A DNA stretch of 64,000 bases from Spirochaetota bacterium (lineage in GTDB: Bacteria; Spirochaetota; UBA4802; JAFGDQ01): the NCBI GenBank assembly GCA_034190085.1, contig JAXHTS010000054.1:1-64000 (forward strand). The letters run 5' to 3'. The notes beneath the pieces were generated by a model. The model saw only the letters and a program-made list of their open reading frames with translations. It had not been told where the DNA came from and made no database searches. Positions 55,001 through 62,767 of the stretch are shown here, piece by piece (position 1 is the stretch's first letter; every line of letters starts with the position of its first letter). The position numbers and the translations under genes were made by a program.

Positions 55001-56518
55001 ACTGATACTGGCATTGGCATTCCTGAGAATAAGCAATTCGAGATATTTGAAGCATTTCAGCAGGTTGATGGCAGCACTTCACGAGAATATGGCGGAACTG
55101 GTCTGGGTTTATCCATCTCCCGAGAGCTGGCAAAGCTTCTGGGCGGCGAAATCCAGTTAAAGAGCAAGTATGGAGAAGGCTCAACATTTACACTCTATAT
55201 TCCCGAAAGGCTTGAACGAAGTGAAAGGCCAATGGATCGGAGAGAACCAAAAGACTCGGATACACAAGATGTCATACTGGGAGATATGGAATCCCCAAAA
55301 GCCACACCAATCATTGAAGACGACCGAGATAACCTCGATAGGGAGGACAGGATTATTCTGACCATTGAAGATGATATGAATTTTGTAAAAATTCTCTACA
55401 ATCTCTGTCATGAAAAAAATTTTAAATTCCTGCACGCCTATGACGGCGAAAGCGGATTGGAGCTTGCTGAGAAGTATAAACCTGATGCTATCATTCTGGA
55501 TATCAGGCTTCCGGGCATTGACGGCTGGAGAGTGCTTGAAGAGTTGAAAGATAATCTGAAAACCCGCCATATTCCGGTTCATATTATGTCTGTTAATGAA
55601 GAGACAATTGATGCTTACCAAAAAGGGGCTGTGGGATATCTAACCAAACCAGTGACGAGAGAACATCTTGATAAGGCTTTCGGTAAAATCGAAGGAATAA
55701 TTTCTAAAAAGATCAAGGATATCCTAATTGTTGAAGATGATAAAAAACTTTTGAAAATCATAGCAAAGCTCCTGGGTAACGGGGATATAAATACGGATAC
55801 AGCAAAATCAGGCAAAGAAGCACTGAAGAAACTGAAATCAAAAACCTATGACTGCATGATCCTGGATCTGGGACTTCCAGATATGTATGGTATTGATGTA
55901 CTTAGAGAGATGGAAAGGAATGATGATATATCAAATCCTCCTGTTATTATATACACAGGAAAAGATCTCACACAGGAAGAAGAATATGAACTGCAAAAGT
56001 ATGCCTCATCAATCATTGTAAAAGGGGCAAGATCGGAGGAGCGATTGCTCGACGAGATATCTCTCTTCCTGAATAGGGTGATAAATGATATGCCTGAGTG
56101 TAAAAAGAGGATGATATCTATGCTGCAAGATAAAGATGTTATTTTTAATGATAAGAAAATACTTTTGGTGGATGATGATATGCGTAATGTCTTTGCCATT
56201 TCCAAAATCCTGGAGGAAAGGGGAATGAAGGTTAATAAAGCCGCAAATGGAGAAAAGGCTCTTAAATCGCTGGAGAATGATCCCGATATTGACCTAGTAT
56301 TAATGGATATAATGATGCCTGAAATGGATGGATATGAAGCCATGGAGCGCATTCGTGCATATGAGGAGTTCCGGAATCTGCCAATCCTTGCATTAACAGC
56401 AAAGGCAATGAAGGAAGACCGAAACAAATGCATTGAAGCTGGAGCTAATGACTACATAGCAAAGCCGATTGAGATTGAGAAGCTGCTCTCACTTATGAGG
56501 GTGTGGTTGTATAAGTAG
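52073..56518 (+). CDS. Large membrane hybrid histidine kinase with three receivers
   Basis: 1481 residues. Residues 1-290 hold 7-8 membrane segments of a MASE-type sensor. PAS1 (~300-415) has cysteines at 342, 351 and 356 (CYDVIQSHLCRTAEC). PAS2 is ~425-535 and GAF ~560-710. A Gln/Glu-rich coiled coil (715-805) leads to HisKA with the phosphohistidine His818 (FLANMSHELRTPLNSL). HATPase follows with NLMSNAVKFT, DTGIGIPENK and GTGLGLSIS. Three receivers have phosphoacceptors Asp1143 (LDIRLPG), Asp1265 (LDLGLPD) and Asp1412 (MDIMMPEMDGYE). The lysines of REC1 (YLTKPV) and REC3 (YIAKPI) are present; REC2 ends IIVKGA. Receivers feed the flanking HD-GYP/GGDEF regulators by inference. The ATG has TTAAAGGAG 12 bases upstream. 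Confidence 0.95.
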   Translation: MEDAITSLTRGRDNSRKIIIRFTICYIIIILLFIAIGPHIFSSDWISSSDFHACIEISSSIIAIIAAIACLIYFFGFENRYFLIIGLGFLICGSEDLIHGIFGFQHLFEDTGIDWATNIKKFIPGTYVAGRSVLAISIIAAALLEDRLKKVENIRGEALNISIIAIMMGGGATALAFVLPLPDFIYPENIISRPVDFISSILFTAAFFLILKRFLFHRDIFSGMLTACILLNIGGQVYMSFSKQLFDVFFDTAHWANILSYTTPVLGIVIESLDEMKKLRIESRKLEEAEHTLARTQTELDQIFNSASPLCAIDNKYNIVRTNDNFCTLFGVEKEDVSHKKCYDVIQSHLCRTAECMMKKIQDNKKDTNKEIEIDNSKKRYLNISANPFFEPDGSLIGIVESITDITERKRVEEDLKASEKKYSNLIEGASVCIFIVQDGVFKYVNSKMSSFTKYSKDELTGMSFEMIIRPDDLPEMKNRYRRRMTGEEVPDIYELTILGKGGIELPVQVNAVLSEYEGRAADVVFLSDISERKRAEKELQQRTREIEKQNWTKTGFSKMSNSMRGNQDIDTLARNIISCIAEYLDLPLGLIYLADEDGVLRLGGSYALRDEENIPSYFRPGEGLIGQAAIDKKDILLTNVPSDYIKINSGLGEAVPQNIFITPVIYNDIVKGVIELGTLDELKEIQFEFVKQAEENIAIAIDSAQVRSKQLSLLHQTQMQAEKLQLQQEELQTTNEELEEQTQKLRASEEELKAQSEELRSTNEELEEKTHSLEKQKVKISQSNIDLENTRKDLEKKANELEITSRYKSEFLANMSHELRTPLNSLLILAQDMVNNKKGNLSNDQVQSAAIIHKSGNDLLILINEILDLSKIESGKITLNIESVTPAEIVESVNYIFRHVLEDKGLKLEIDIAKDLPETIITDNQKLEQIIKNLMSNAVKFTHKGCITFRISKPDPDTDLSRSRLYPAQSIAVSITDTGIGIPENKQFEIFEAFQQVDGSTSREYGGTGLGLSISRELAKLLGGEIQLKSKYGEGSTFTLYIPERLERSERPMDRREPKDSDTQDVILGDMESPKATPIIEDDRDNLDREDRIILTIEDDMNFVKILYNLCHEKNFKFLHAYDGESGLELAEKYKPDAIILDIRLPGIDGWRVLEELKDNLKTRHIPVHIMSVNEETIDAYQKGAVGYLTKPVTREHLDKAFGKIEGIISKKIKDILIVEDDKKLLKIIAKLLGNGDINTDTAKSGKEALKKLKSKTYDCMILDLGLPDMYGIDVLREMERNDDISNPPVIIYTGKDLTQEEEYELQKYASSIIVKGARSEERLLDEISLFLNRVINDMPECKKRMISMLQDKDVIFNDKKILLVDDDMRNVFAISKILEERGMKVNKAANGEKALKSLENDPDIDLVLMDIMMPEMDGYEAMERIRAYEEFRNLPILALTAKAMKEDRNKCIEAGANDYIAKPIEIEKLLSLMRVWLYK

Positions 56519-56595
56519 TCAATGGCATTAGGCTATTGGTTATTGCAAAAGATTATACCGTCATTTCGCCTTATAGATATTGGCCAATACAGACA

Positions 56596-57501
56596 ATGGT
56601 AAATAAATTCAAAATACTAATTGTTGATGATAAGGTTGAAAACCTGATTGCTCTGGAGAGACTACTAGCTGATCTTGATCTAGAATTTATCCGCGCATCT
56701 TCAGGAAATGAGGCTCTTGCAAAGACATTAGAATATGAATTCACCCTTGCATTGATTGATGTCCAGATGCCAGAAATGGATGGGTATGAAACTGTAGAAC
56801 TTCTGCGCCAGGATGATAAATCAAAGCTCTTACCCATTATCTTTGTCTCTGCTATATATAAGAACGACTATTATCAAATTAAGGGGATTGAAACTGGAGC
56901 CGTTGATTTTATCACAAAGCCAATCATTCCTGAAATATTGTTGGGCAAGGTTCGTGTGTTTCTTGACCTCTATAGGCATAGAAAAGAACTTGAAGAAAAG
57001 AATAAACAATTAGAAATAGCGTCAAGGACTGACCCATTAACTGGTTTATCTAACAGGCGGGATGTAATCGACAAGATAAAATATGAGGCTGTCAGATGTC
57101 AGCGAAATAATAGAAAATTCTGCATCATTATGGGAGACATCGATAATTTTAAAAAGATAAATGATTCTTATGGCCATGCTTATGGGGATCAAGTTTTGAT
57201 GAAAGTATCCGAGTTATTCAATAAAACCTTGCGAAATCAGGACATCATAAGCCGATGGGGAGGGGAGGAGTTTTTCTTTATTTTACCAGAAACCGATTTG
57301 GAGGATGGTAAATATGTAGCAGAAAAAGTTCGAAGGGAGGTTGAATCATTGGACTTTTATATAAATAGACATAACACAAAAGTAACGATGAGTTTTGGCG
57401 TAAGTATATATGATACTAAAATGTCCCTAAATGATTGTATACAGAAAGCGGATGAAAGGTTATATAAGGCAAAAGAACATGGAAGGAATAGAGTCCTGTA
57501 A
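56596..57501 (+). CDS. Response regulator with receiver and GGDEF domains
   Basis: About 301 residues from MVNKFKILIVDDKVENLIAL; an upstream TTG frame adds 20 residues that are not receiver-like. Receiver Asp in LIDVQMPEMDGYETVE, KPIIPE. A helical linker leads to the diguanylate cyclase (RTDPLTGLSNRRDVIDKIKY, MGDIDNFKKINDSYGHAYGD) with active-site RWGGEEFFF, the GGEEF form. RDPD/RxxD-type inhibition site was not seen. It should make cyclic-di-GMP when phosphorylated. Its receiver is nearly the same as the HD-GYP regulator's at 50844, suggesting competing outputs of one sensor. 57541 is convergent. Confidence 0.92.
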   Translation: MVNKFKILIVDDKVENLIALERLLADLDLEFIRASSGNEALAKTLEYEFTLALIDVQMPEMDGYETVELLRQDDKSKLLPIIFVSAIYKNDYYQIKGIETGAVDFITKPIIPEILLGKVRVFLDLYRHRKELEEKNKQLEIASRTDPLTGLSNRRDVIDKIKYEAVRCQRNNRKFCIIMGDIDNFKKINDSYGHAYGDQVLMKVSELFNKTLRNQDIISRWGGEEFFFILPETDLEDGKYVAEKVRREVESLDFYINRHNTKVTMSFGVSIYDTKMSLNDCIQKADERLYKAKEHGRNRVL

Positions 57502-57540
57502 CTATTACAAATAAAATCCTCAACACCATCCAATATCGGA

Positions 57541-58866
57541 TTACAGGTCAGTAATATTGTATTTTTTTAACTTTCTCCATAGGGTTGATTGATTTATGTC
57601 CAAATCAGAGGCTGTTTTAGACCTGTTGCCTGAATTTTTTTCAAGGTTTCTGATAATATGTATCCTTTCAAGCTCTTCCAGGGTCATGCTTGAATTCGTG
57701 GAAGATTCATTCCCTCTCATCTGTACAGGGAGGTGCCACGCTTGAATATAACTCTCCTTGCACAACACAAAGGCGTGCTCAATAATATTCTCAAGCTCCC
57801 TAATGTTCCCAGGAAAATCATATTGCATCAGGATATTCATTACATTATCGGATACACCCTCAATATTTTTCTCGTTTATCCTATTAAACCTATTTATAAA
57901 GTGCTTGATGAGTAATGGAATATCCTCCCTTCTTTCAAGTAATGCTGGCAGTGTAATCATTATTACATTCAGCCTGTAAAAGAGATCATCCCTGAATCTC
58001 TTTTCCTTAACCTCATTTATCAGCAACTTATTTGTCGCTGCAATTATCCTCACATCTGCCTTTATGGTTTTTACTCCACCTAAAGGTTCATATTGCTTTT
58101 CCTGAAGGAACCGCAACAATTTTACCTGAATAGCGGGTGATATCTCTCCTATCTCGTCAAAGAAGATGGTGCCTCCCTCTGCCATAGCGATTCTGCCTGG
58201 TTTATCCTTCTTGGCGTCAGTAAATGCCCCAGCCTTATATCCAAATAACTCGGATTCAAGCAGGTTATCCGGAAGAGCGCCGCTGTTTACGATTATTAGC
58301 GGATTGTCTTTACGTCTGCTGAGATTATGGATAGCCCTGGCGACCAGTTCCTTGCCAGAACCGCTTGGGCCCTCTATCAGCACTGAACTGTCGCTTTCAG
58401 CAATGTCAGGAAGAATGTTAAATACCTCCTGCATCTTCCTGCTTTTGCTAATTATATCCTCAAAGGAATAGGATGATTCAATCGATTTTCGTAGCTCTTC
58501 TAAATCCGTTATATCCCTAAACGTCTCAACACCGCCTGTAATATTTCCCATCTCATCCTTAAGGATCGCAGTGCTTATGCTAATTGAAATACGCTCTCCT
58601 TCCGAATTCACTATATATATAGTCTTATTGACTATTTCCTGTCCGGTATCCATGGTCTCCTTGAGAACGCATGAATGCTCGCAGATGTTCGCGTGAAACA
58701 CATCATAGCATAATCTGCCTATCGTCTCTTCCCTTCTTACACCTAAAATCTTTTCCGCTGCCCTATTCATCCATGTAATCCTGAAATCCAGGTTAACAGT
58801 AAAGACACCGTCAGCTATGCTGTCCAGAATGATGTTATTCTCATCAACAGGATTTATACTATTCAT
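57541..58866 (-). CDS. Sigma-54-dependent transcriptional activator (PAS-AAA+-Fis)
   Basis: A 441-residue NtrC-type activator with an N-terminal PAS (10-125) instead of a receiver. The PAS has Cys53, Cys62 and Cys66 (CYDVFHANICEHSC), spaced like those of the hybrid kinase. The AAA+ domain (140-370) has Walker A GPSGSGKE (166-173), Walker B GTIFFDEIGEI, and the sigma-54 loop GAFTDA (213-218), where most proteins have GAFTGA. R fingers lie in FRDDLFYRLNV. The Fis helix-turn-helix is at the C-terminus (KTASDLDINQSTLWRKLKKY). The gene overlaps yibEF by 4 bases, so they are co-transcribed. It may act at the sigma-54 promoter at 12738 or elsewhere. Confidence 0.95.
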   Translation of the reverse strand: MNSINPVDENNIILDSIADGVFTVNLDFRITWMNRAAEKILGVRREETIGRLCYDVFHANICEHSCVLKETMDTGQEIVNKTIYIVNSEGERISISISTAILKDEMGNITGGVETFRDITDLEELRKSIESSYSFEDIISKSRKMQEVFNILPDIAESDSSVLIEGPSGSGKELVARAIHNLSRRKDNPLIIVNSGALPDNLLESELFGYKAGAFTDAKKDKPGRIAMAEGGTIFFDEIGEISPAIQVKLLRFLQEKQYEPLGGVKTIKADVRIIAATNKLLINEVKEKRFRDDLFYRLNVIMITLPALLERREDIPLLIKHFINRFNRINEKNIEGVSDNVMNILMQYDFPGNIRELENIIEHAFVLCKESYIQAWHLPVQMRGNESSTNSSMTLEELERIHIIRNLEKNSGNRSKTASDLDINQSTLWRKLKKYNITDL

Positions 58867-59990
58867 GGGCTATATTTATTCACCTCTCCTTTTTTATATA
58901 ACCTTACAGATATTAAGGCTGTTATTGGAACACATAAAAACATGCCAATGCTGCCTACTGCTGATTTTACCAACTCGCTCAAAACTGGATTATAGTTAAA
59001 TATCATCCAGAGAGGCATTCCCGGTTCAAGTCTCATTGATATCAGTAGAATAAGGGAAAGAGAGCTTCCAACGTAGGCTAGTATCAGCGTGTTAACCATT
59101 GAGCCAAGTATATCAGTGCCGATGGTCAAGACTGACCTGAATGCCTCCTTTTCAGAGATTTCCGGATTAGCATTAAATATCTCAGCAGTGGAGGATGATA
59201 TTGATATGCATACATCCATAATAGCACCAAGAGCCGCTATTATCATACTGGAAAGGGCAATGCTGCGTAGATCAATCTCAATGTCTGAGGCGTAAAAAAC
59301 AGTAAGCATCTCATTTGATACGATTCCGGATAGATGCATAATCCAGCCAAATAATAGAGCAAGCGCAGTGCTAATAACAATGCCTGATGAAGCGCCTATA
59401 ATTGCTGCCAAAGTCTTTAGTCTTATTCCTGCTATTATTGGCAGGGTTATGGTGATTGATATTACGGAAATTATCACTGCCACAATGAGTGAAGGATAAC
59501 CCTTCAGGGTTAGGGGGATAAAAATATAAAATATAAGAAGAACCGTAACGATGAGAGCTATTAACGAAAAAAATCCTTTAAGTCTTCCAATGATTAAGAT
59601 TGTTAAAGCAAGAAATATGGACATTATTATAATCCCTGCAGTATTGTCAAGATCATATAAAGAGATATATTCCACTTCGCTGTCATGGGATTTGGCGGAT
59701 ATGCCAATAAATAGAATATTCCCTTTTTGATAATGCATACCCTTGGGAAGATCGTTCTCTCCCTTAAATATTGCTGTTTTGGTTTCTCCTTTATATACTC
59801 CATCCATTATCCTCAGATGAATCCTGGTCTCAATCATTGTGTCTTCAATTGGTATTTTATCTATCTTAATTATCTCTGCCCTTGTATATATCCTCTCATC
59901 ATGATAATGGCTATTTATACCTAAAAGTTTTCCGGGATATGAGCATATCAAAAGCACGCAAATAAAGATGATGGGTGTGACCTTTCTCAT
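58863..59990 (-). CDS. YibE/F-like multi-pass membrane protein
   Basis: A 375-residue protein with a signal-like start (MRKVTPIIFICVLLICSYPG), an extracytoplasmic beta-rich part (40-125, RAEIIKIDKIPIEDTMIETR and a YKGETKTAIFKGENDLPKG segment), then about seven hydrophobic helices (135-375). NTAGIIIMSIFLALTILIIG and LAAIIGASSGIVISTALALL are examples. GAIMDVCISISSSTAEI is the usual conserved core of YibE/F. Function of this family is unknown, with hints of peptide or drug efflux. The 4-base overlap with the sigma-54 regulator gene means both are made together. Confidence 0.87.
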   Translation of the reverse strand: MRKVTPIIFICVLLICSYPGKLLGINSHYHDERIYTRAEIIKIDKIPIEDTMIETRIHLRIMDGVYKGETKTAIFKGENDLPKGMHYQKGNILFIGISAKSHDSEVEYISLYDLDNTAGIIIMSIFLALTILIIGRLKGFFSLIALIVTVLLIFYIFIPLTLKGYPSLIVAVIISVISITITLPIIAGIRLKTLAAIIGASSGIVISTALALLFGWIMHLSGIVSNEMLTVFYASDIEIDLRSIALSSMIIAALGAIMDVCISISSSTAEIFNANPEISEKEAFRSVLTIGTDILGSMVNTLILAYVGSSLSLILLISMRLEPGMPLWMIFNYNPVLSELVKSAVGSIGMFLCVPITALISVRLYKKGEVNKYSP

Positions 59991-60203
59991 GTTATTTCCT
60001 TTTTACTCTACTTGTAAGGAGTATTCATGTTAAACAAACAATATAGAATATTGCATTTTACAAGCATATTTTTATTGACTTATAAAGGAAGTTCCCCAAG
60101 AAAGAATAGTGGAAGAGCCACTGCTTTCTTTTGGAAAATACTGTAAAAATACTAATCGATAAGAATCAATAAAATAATATTATCTTAGGGAAAATTAGTA
60201 TTC
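59991..60203. other. Divergent intergenic region
   Basis: Between yibEF and the metal cluster. A/T-rich; candidate promoters exist but none is certain. The small gene at 60204 has TTAGGGAAA 14 bases before its ATG. Confidence 0.4.
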
Positions 60204-60482
60204 ATGAAAACCCTTATTAAACCTATACTGAGAATCTTTATCCTTTTTTCTCTATTATTATCAACAGAACTCCTATCCATTCATCATCACCATAACAGCG
60301 TTGATCAAGAAGACTGCCCGATCTGTCTCATCTTGCTATCAAATCAGTTTAAGGTAATAAATTTTTTCAATTACTTCTCTCATAGTATTATAAGCAAGAG
60401 CGAGAAATTATCCTCTGAAGTCAAAACTATACCATCTACAATCACACATTATCCATACTATCCTAATGCTCCTCCTGAGTGA
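60204..60482 (+). CDS. Small exported His/Cys-rich protein
   Basis: A 92-residue protein with a signal peptide (MKTLIKPILRIFILFSLLLS). LSIHHHHNSVDQEDCPICLI, a His4 run followed by Cys-Pro-x-Cys, is a likely metal-binding site in the region after the signal. The pattern of H-rich stretch plus DCPIC occurs in small secreted proteins beside zinc or other metal transporters. It precedes an outer-membrane protein and an ABC-transport pair. A zinc-binding or chaperone role is inferred. Confidence 0.65.
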   Translation: MKTLIKPILRIFILFSLLLSTELLSIHHHHNSVDQEDCPICLILLSNQFKVINFFNYFSHSIISKSEKLSSEVKTIPSTITHYPYYPNAPPE

Positions 60483-60545
60483 TCTGTTTAATTCCTAAAA
60501 AAACATATATCCATATACCACTTTATATCCTCCTACCGATGTAAG

Positions 60546-60572
60546 TGATTGTATAATAATCATTATGATTAC
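60546..60572 (+). promoter_or_regulatory. Possible Fur/Zur-type operator
   Basis: TGATTGTATAATAATCATTATGATTACA spans several overlapping palindromes (TGATT-N7-AATCA; ATAAT-N4-ATTAT). It lies 13 bases before the outer-membrane gene and resembles GATAATnATTATC-type sites of Fur family repressors. No repressor gene is in the window. Confidence 0.4.
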
Positions 60573-60584
60573 AAAGGAGATACT

Positions 60585-61865
60585 ATGAAATATATACTGA
60601 CAATAATAATATTTTTATTCGCTATGAATATTTTACCGCAGAATATTTTCGCACAAGGCGAACCTAATAATAAGAGTTCGTTATCGTCATCCTTTTCTCA
60701 GGCAAAGTTTGTCCCAGATATTTCGTTTATTCTGGATTCTTCGATAGTATACAGAGACAGGAAGGACGAAAAATTCGATTTGTTGGCAATACCAGAATTT
60801 ACACATGCCCACGACAATGGCGATGAACATGAACATTCTCACGCTCCCATGCATGCCCATAGAGGCTTTAATCTTAATTATGGCGAACTAGCGCTATATT
60901 CCGCTGTGGATCCCTATTTCGAACTCTTCGCTACCTTCCATCTCTCTACAGAAAGCTTTGAGATTGAGGAGGGTTTTATAAATACTACATCTTTGCCAGC
61001 AGGTTTTCAGTTAAAAATTGGCAAATTCTTAAGCGGCTTTGGCAGGCTCAATGGTCAGCATGCGCACTACTGGGACTTTGCGGATCAACCTGTAGTATAT
61101 GCAGCTTTTACTGGTGATCATGGAATACTTGAAAAGGGCGCGCAGGCAAGCTGGATAGCGCCTATTGATCTCTATCTTTTGATCGGCGCAGAATATCTAC
61201 AGGGAGAGAATGAAAAGAGCTTCGGATACGATGGATTCAGCAATAACGCAATAGAAATTGAAACAAGCAAAAGACCGAATCTGTATACCGAATTTATTAA
61301 AACATCAATGGATATTAAAGAACTGACCCTATTGGTTGGCATCTCCGGTGCGCATGGAAAAGCAAGAATAAATCACGATCTTGGAGATGATAGCGGGCAT
61401 GCTCTTTATGGAGATACAAATCTAATTGGAGGAGATGTCACTATAAAATATCTTATTGATTCCTACAGATATCTCTCTCTTCAGGGGGAATATCTCTATC
61501 GAAAAATTAAAGGCGAATTATATGAAGCAAACACGACCGATACATCGACTTCAGAAATTGAAAAGGAACAATCGGGTTTCTATGCACAATTGATAATCAA
61601 ACCCTTCCTGCTCTGGAGAATCGGATCGCGTTATGAAATGCTTCATCTCAATGAGAATAAGATCAATTATGTTAAAACTGATTTACCCGACAAACTCTGC
61701 AAATATTCGGCTATGATAGAGTATAATCCCACAGAATTTTCACGGATAAGGCTTCAATATAACCACGACAGAACCAAATATCTGGATGAAAAGAACAAGC
61801 ATATCAATGAGGTTATTCTTCAGTTCAACATGTCAATTGGCGCACACGGCGCCCATTCATTCTAG
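60585..61865 (+). CDS. Outer-membrane beta-barrel protein, probably metal-linked
   Basis: About 426 residues from MKYILTIIIFLFAMNILPQN (signal; cleavage near FAQG), with AAAGGAG five bases before the ATG. A His/Asp-rich stretch near residues 68-90 (EFTHAHDNGDEHEHSHAPMH) suggests metal binding. The rest is beta-barrel-like, with alternating hydrophobic residues and GKFLSGFGRLNGQHAHYWDF, ADQPVVYAAFTGDHGILEKG. This resembles the zinc-regulated porin-like outer-membrane family. The next genes encode a metal ABC-type binding protein and permease, so zinc uptake is the most likely role. Confidence 0.75.
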   Translation: MKYILTIIIFLFAMNILPQNIFAQGEPNNKSSLSSSFSQAKFVPDISFILDSSIVYRDRKDEKFDLLAIPEFTHAHDNGDEHEHSHAPMHAHRGFNLNYGELALYSAVDPYFELFATFHLSTESFEIEEGFINTTSLPAGFQLKIGKFLSGFGRLNGQHAHYWDFADQPVVYAAFTGDHGILEKGAQASWIAPIDLYLLIGAEYLQGENEKSFGYDGFSNNAIEIETSKRPNLYTEFIKTSMDIKELTLLVGISGAHGKARINHDLGDDSGHALYGDTNLIGGDVTIKYLIDSYRYLSLQGEYLYRKIKGELYEANTTDTSTSEIEKEQSGFYAQLIIKPFLLWRIGSRYEMLHLNENKINYVKTDLPDKLCKYSAMIEYNPTEFSRIRLQYNHDRTKYLDEKNKHINEVILQFNMSIGAHGAHSF

Positions 61866-61882
61866 CACAAGGGAGATTTTCA

Positions 61883-62767
61883 ATGAAAAAAACAATTATA
61901 CTTCTATTGCTAATAGTGACTTCACCGCTTTATGCAAAGCTGAAAGTTATTACCACCTATCCTTATATTGCTGATATCACCTCAAGAATTGGAGGGGATA
62001 GTTTGAGTGTGCATGCCCTTGCATCTGGTAATTGGGATCCTCACTTTGTAACGCCCAAACCTTCTCTTATTGCAAAAGTACGAAGAGCGGATCTGCTTAT
62101 ATTGAATGGAGCAGAGCTGGAGATAGGCTGGATGCCGCCTGTGATCAGGGAAGCGCGAAACGCAAAGGTACAACCCGGCTCCACGGGCTTTCTCGATCTC
62201 TCAATCTACATTAAGCTTATAGACGTGCCGGGAAATGTGTCGCGTGCCCAGGGAGATGTGCACCCTTCCGGAAACCCGCATTATGCTCTTGGCCCCATTA
62301 ATATAGCCAAGATTGCAGTTGCTATTAAGAATAAGCTAAATGAACTTGATCCAGGCAACCGCGCTGCCTACACAAAAAACCATAAAGAATTCAATCTGTT
62401 ATGGGATAATAAACTCAAAGAATGGGAAGAAATCATGAAGCCGCTTAGAGGGATAAAGGTAGTCCAGTATCATAAAAACTTTGATTATCTCTTTGAGCAT
62501 TATGGGATGATTCCAGTGATAGAGCTGGAGCCGTTGCCAGGGATTGCGCCAACCACGCGTCACATAATGAGGGTTATTGATATAATAAATAGTCAGGGAG
62601 TGAGGTTGATAATCAATGATGTGTATCATTCCCAAAAACCGGCTCAATTAGTTGTCCGCAAAACCGGCATGAGGATGATAACGCTGCCTCATGATGTAAA
62701 TGCGATTAAGGAGGCAAAGGATATTGTTGCGTTATTTGATGAGATAGTAGGGAGGCTCTCGAAATGA
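61883..62767 (+). CDS. Metal ABC-transporter substrate-binding protein, ZnuA-like
   Basis: A 294-residue cluster A-I binding protein with a signal (MKKTIILLLLIVTSPLYAKL). Probable metal ligands are His54 in NWDPHFVTPKPS, His in GNPHYALGP, and His in VYHSQKPA or NFDYLFEHYG. The family binds Zn, Mn or Fe. No long His/acid-rich loop is present, which is usual for many zinc ZnuA, so the metal is not certain. It overlaps the permease by 4 bases (ATGA). An AAGGGAG site precedes its ATG. Confidence 0.92.
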   Translation: MKKTIILLLLIVTSPLYAKLKVITTYPYIADITSRIGGDSLSVHALASGNWDPHFVTPKPSLIAKVRRADLLILNGAELEIGWMPPVIREARNAKVQPGSTGFLDLSIYIKLIDVPGNVSRAQGDVHPSGNPHYALGPINIAKIAVAIKNKLNELDPGNRAAYTKNHKEFNLLWDNKLKEWEEIMKPLRGIKVVQYHKNFDYLFEHYGMIPVIELEPLPGIAPTTRHIMRVIDIINSQGVRLIINDVYHSQKPAQLVVRKTGMRMITLPHDVNAIKEAKDIVALFDEIVGRLSK

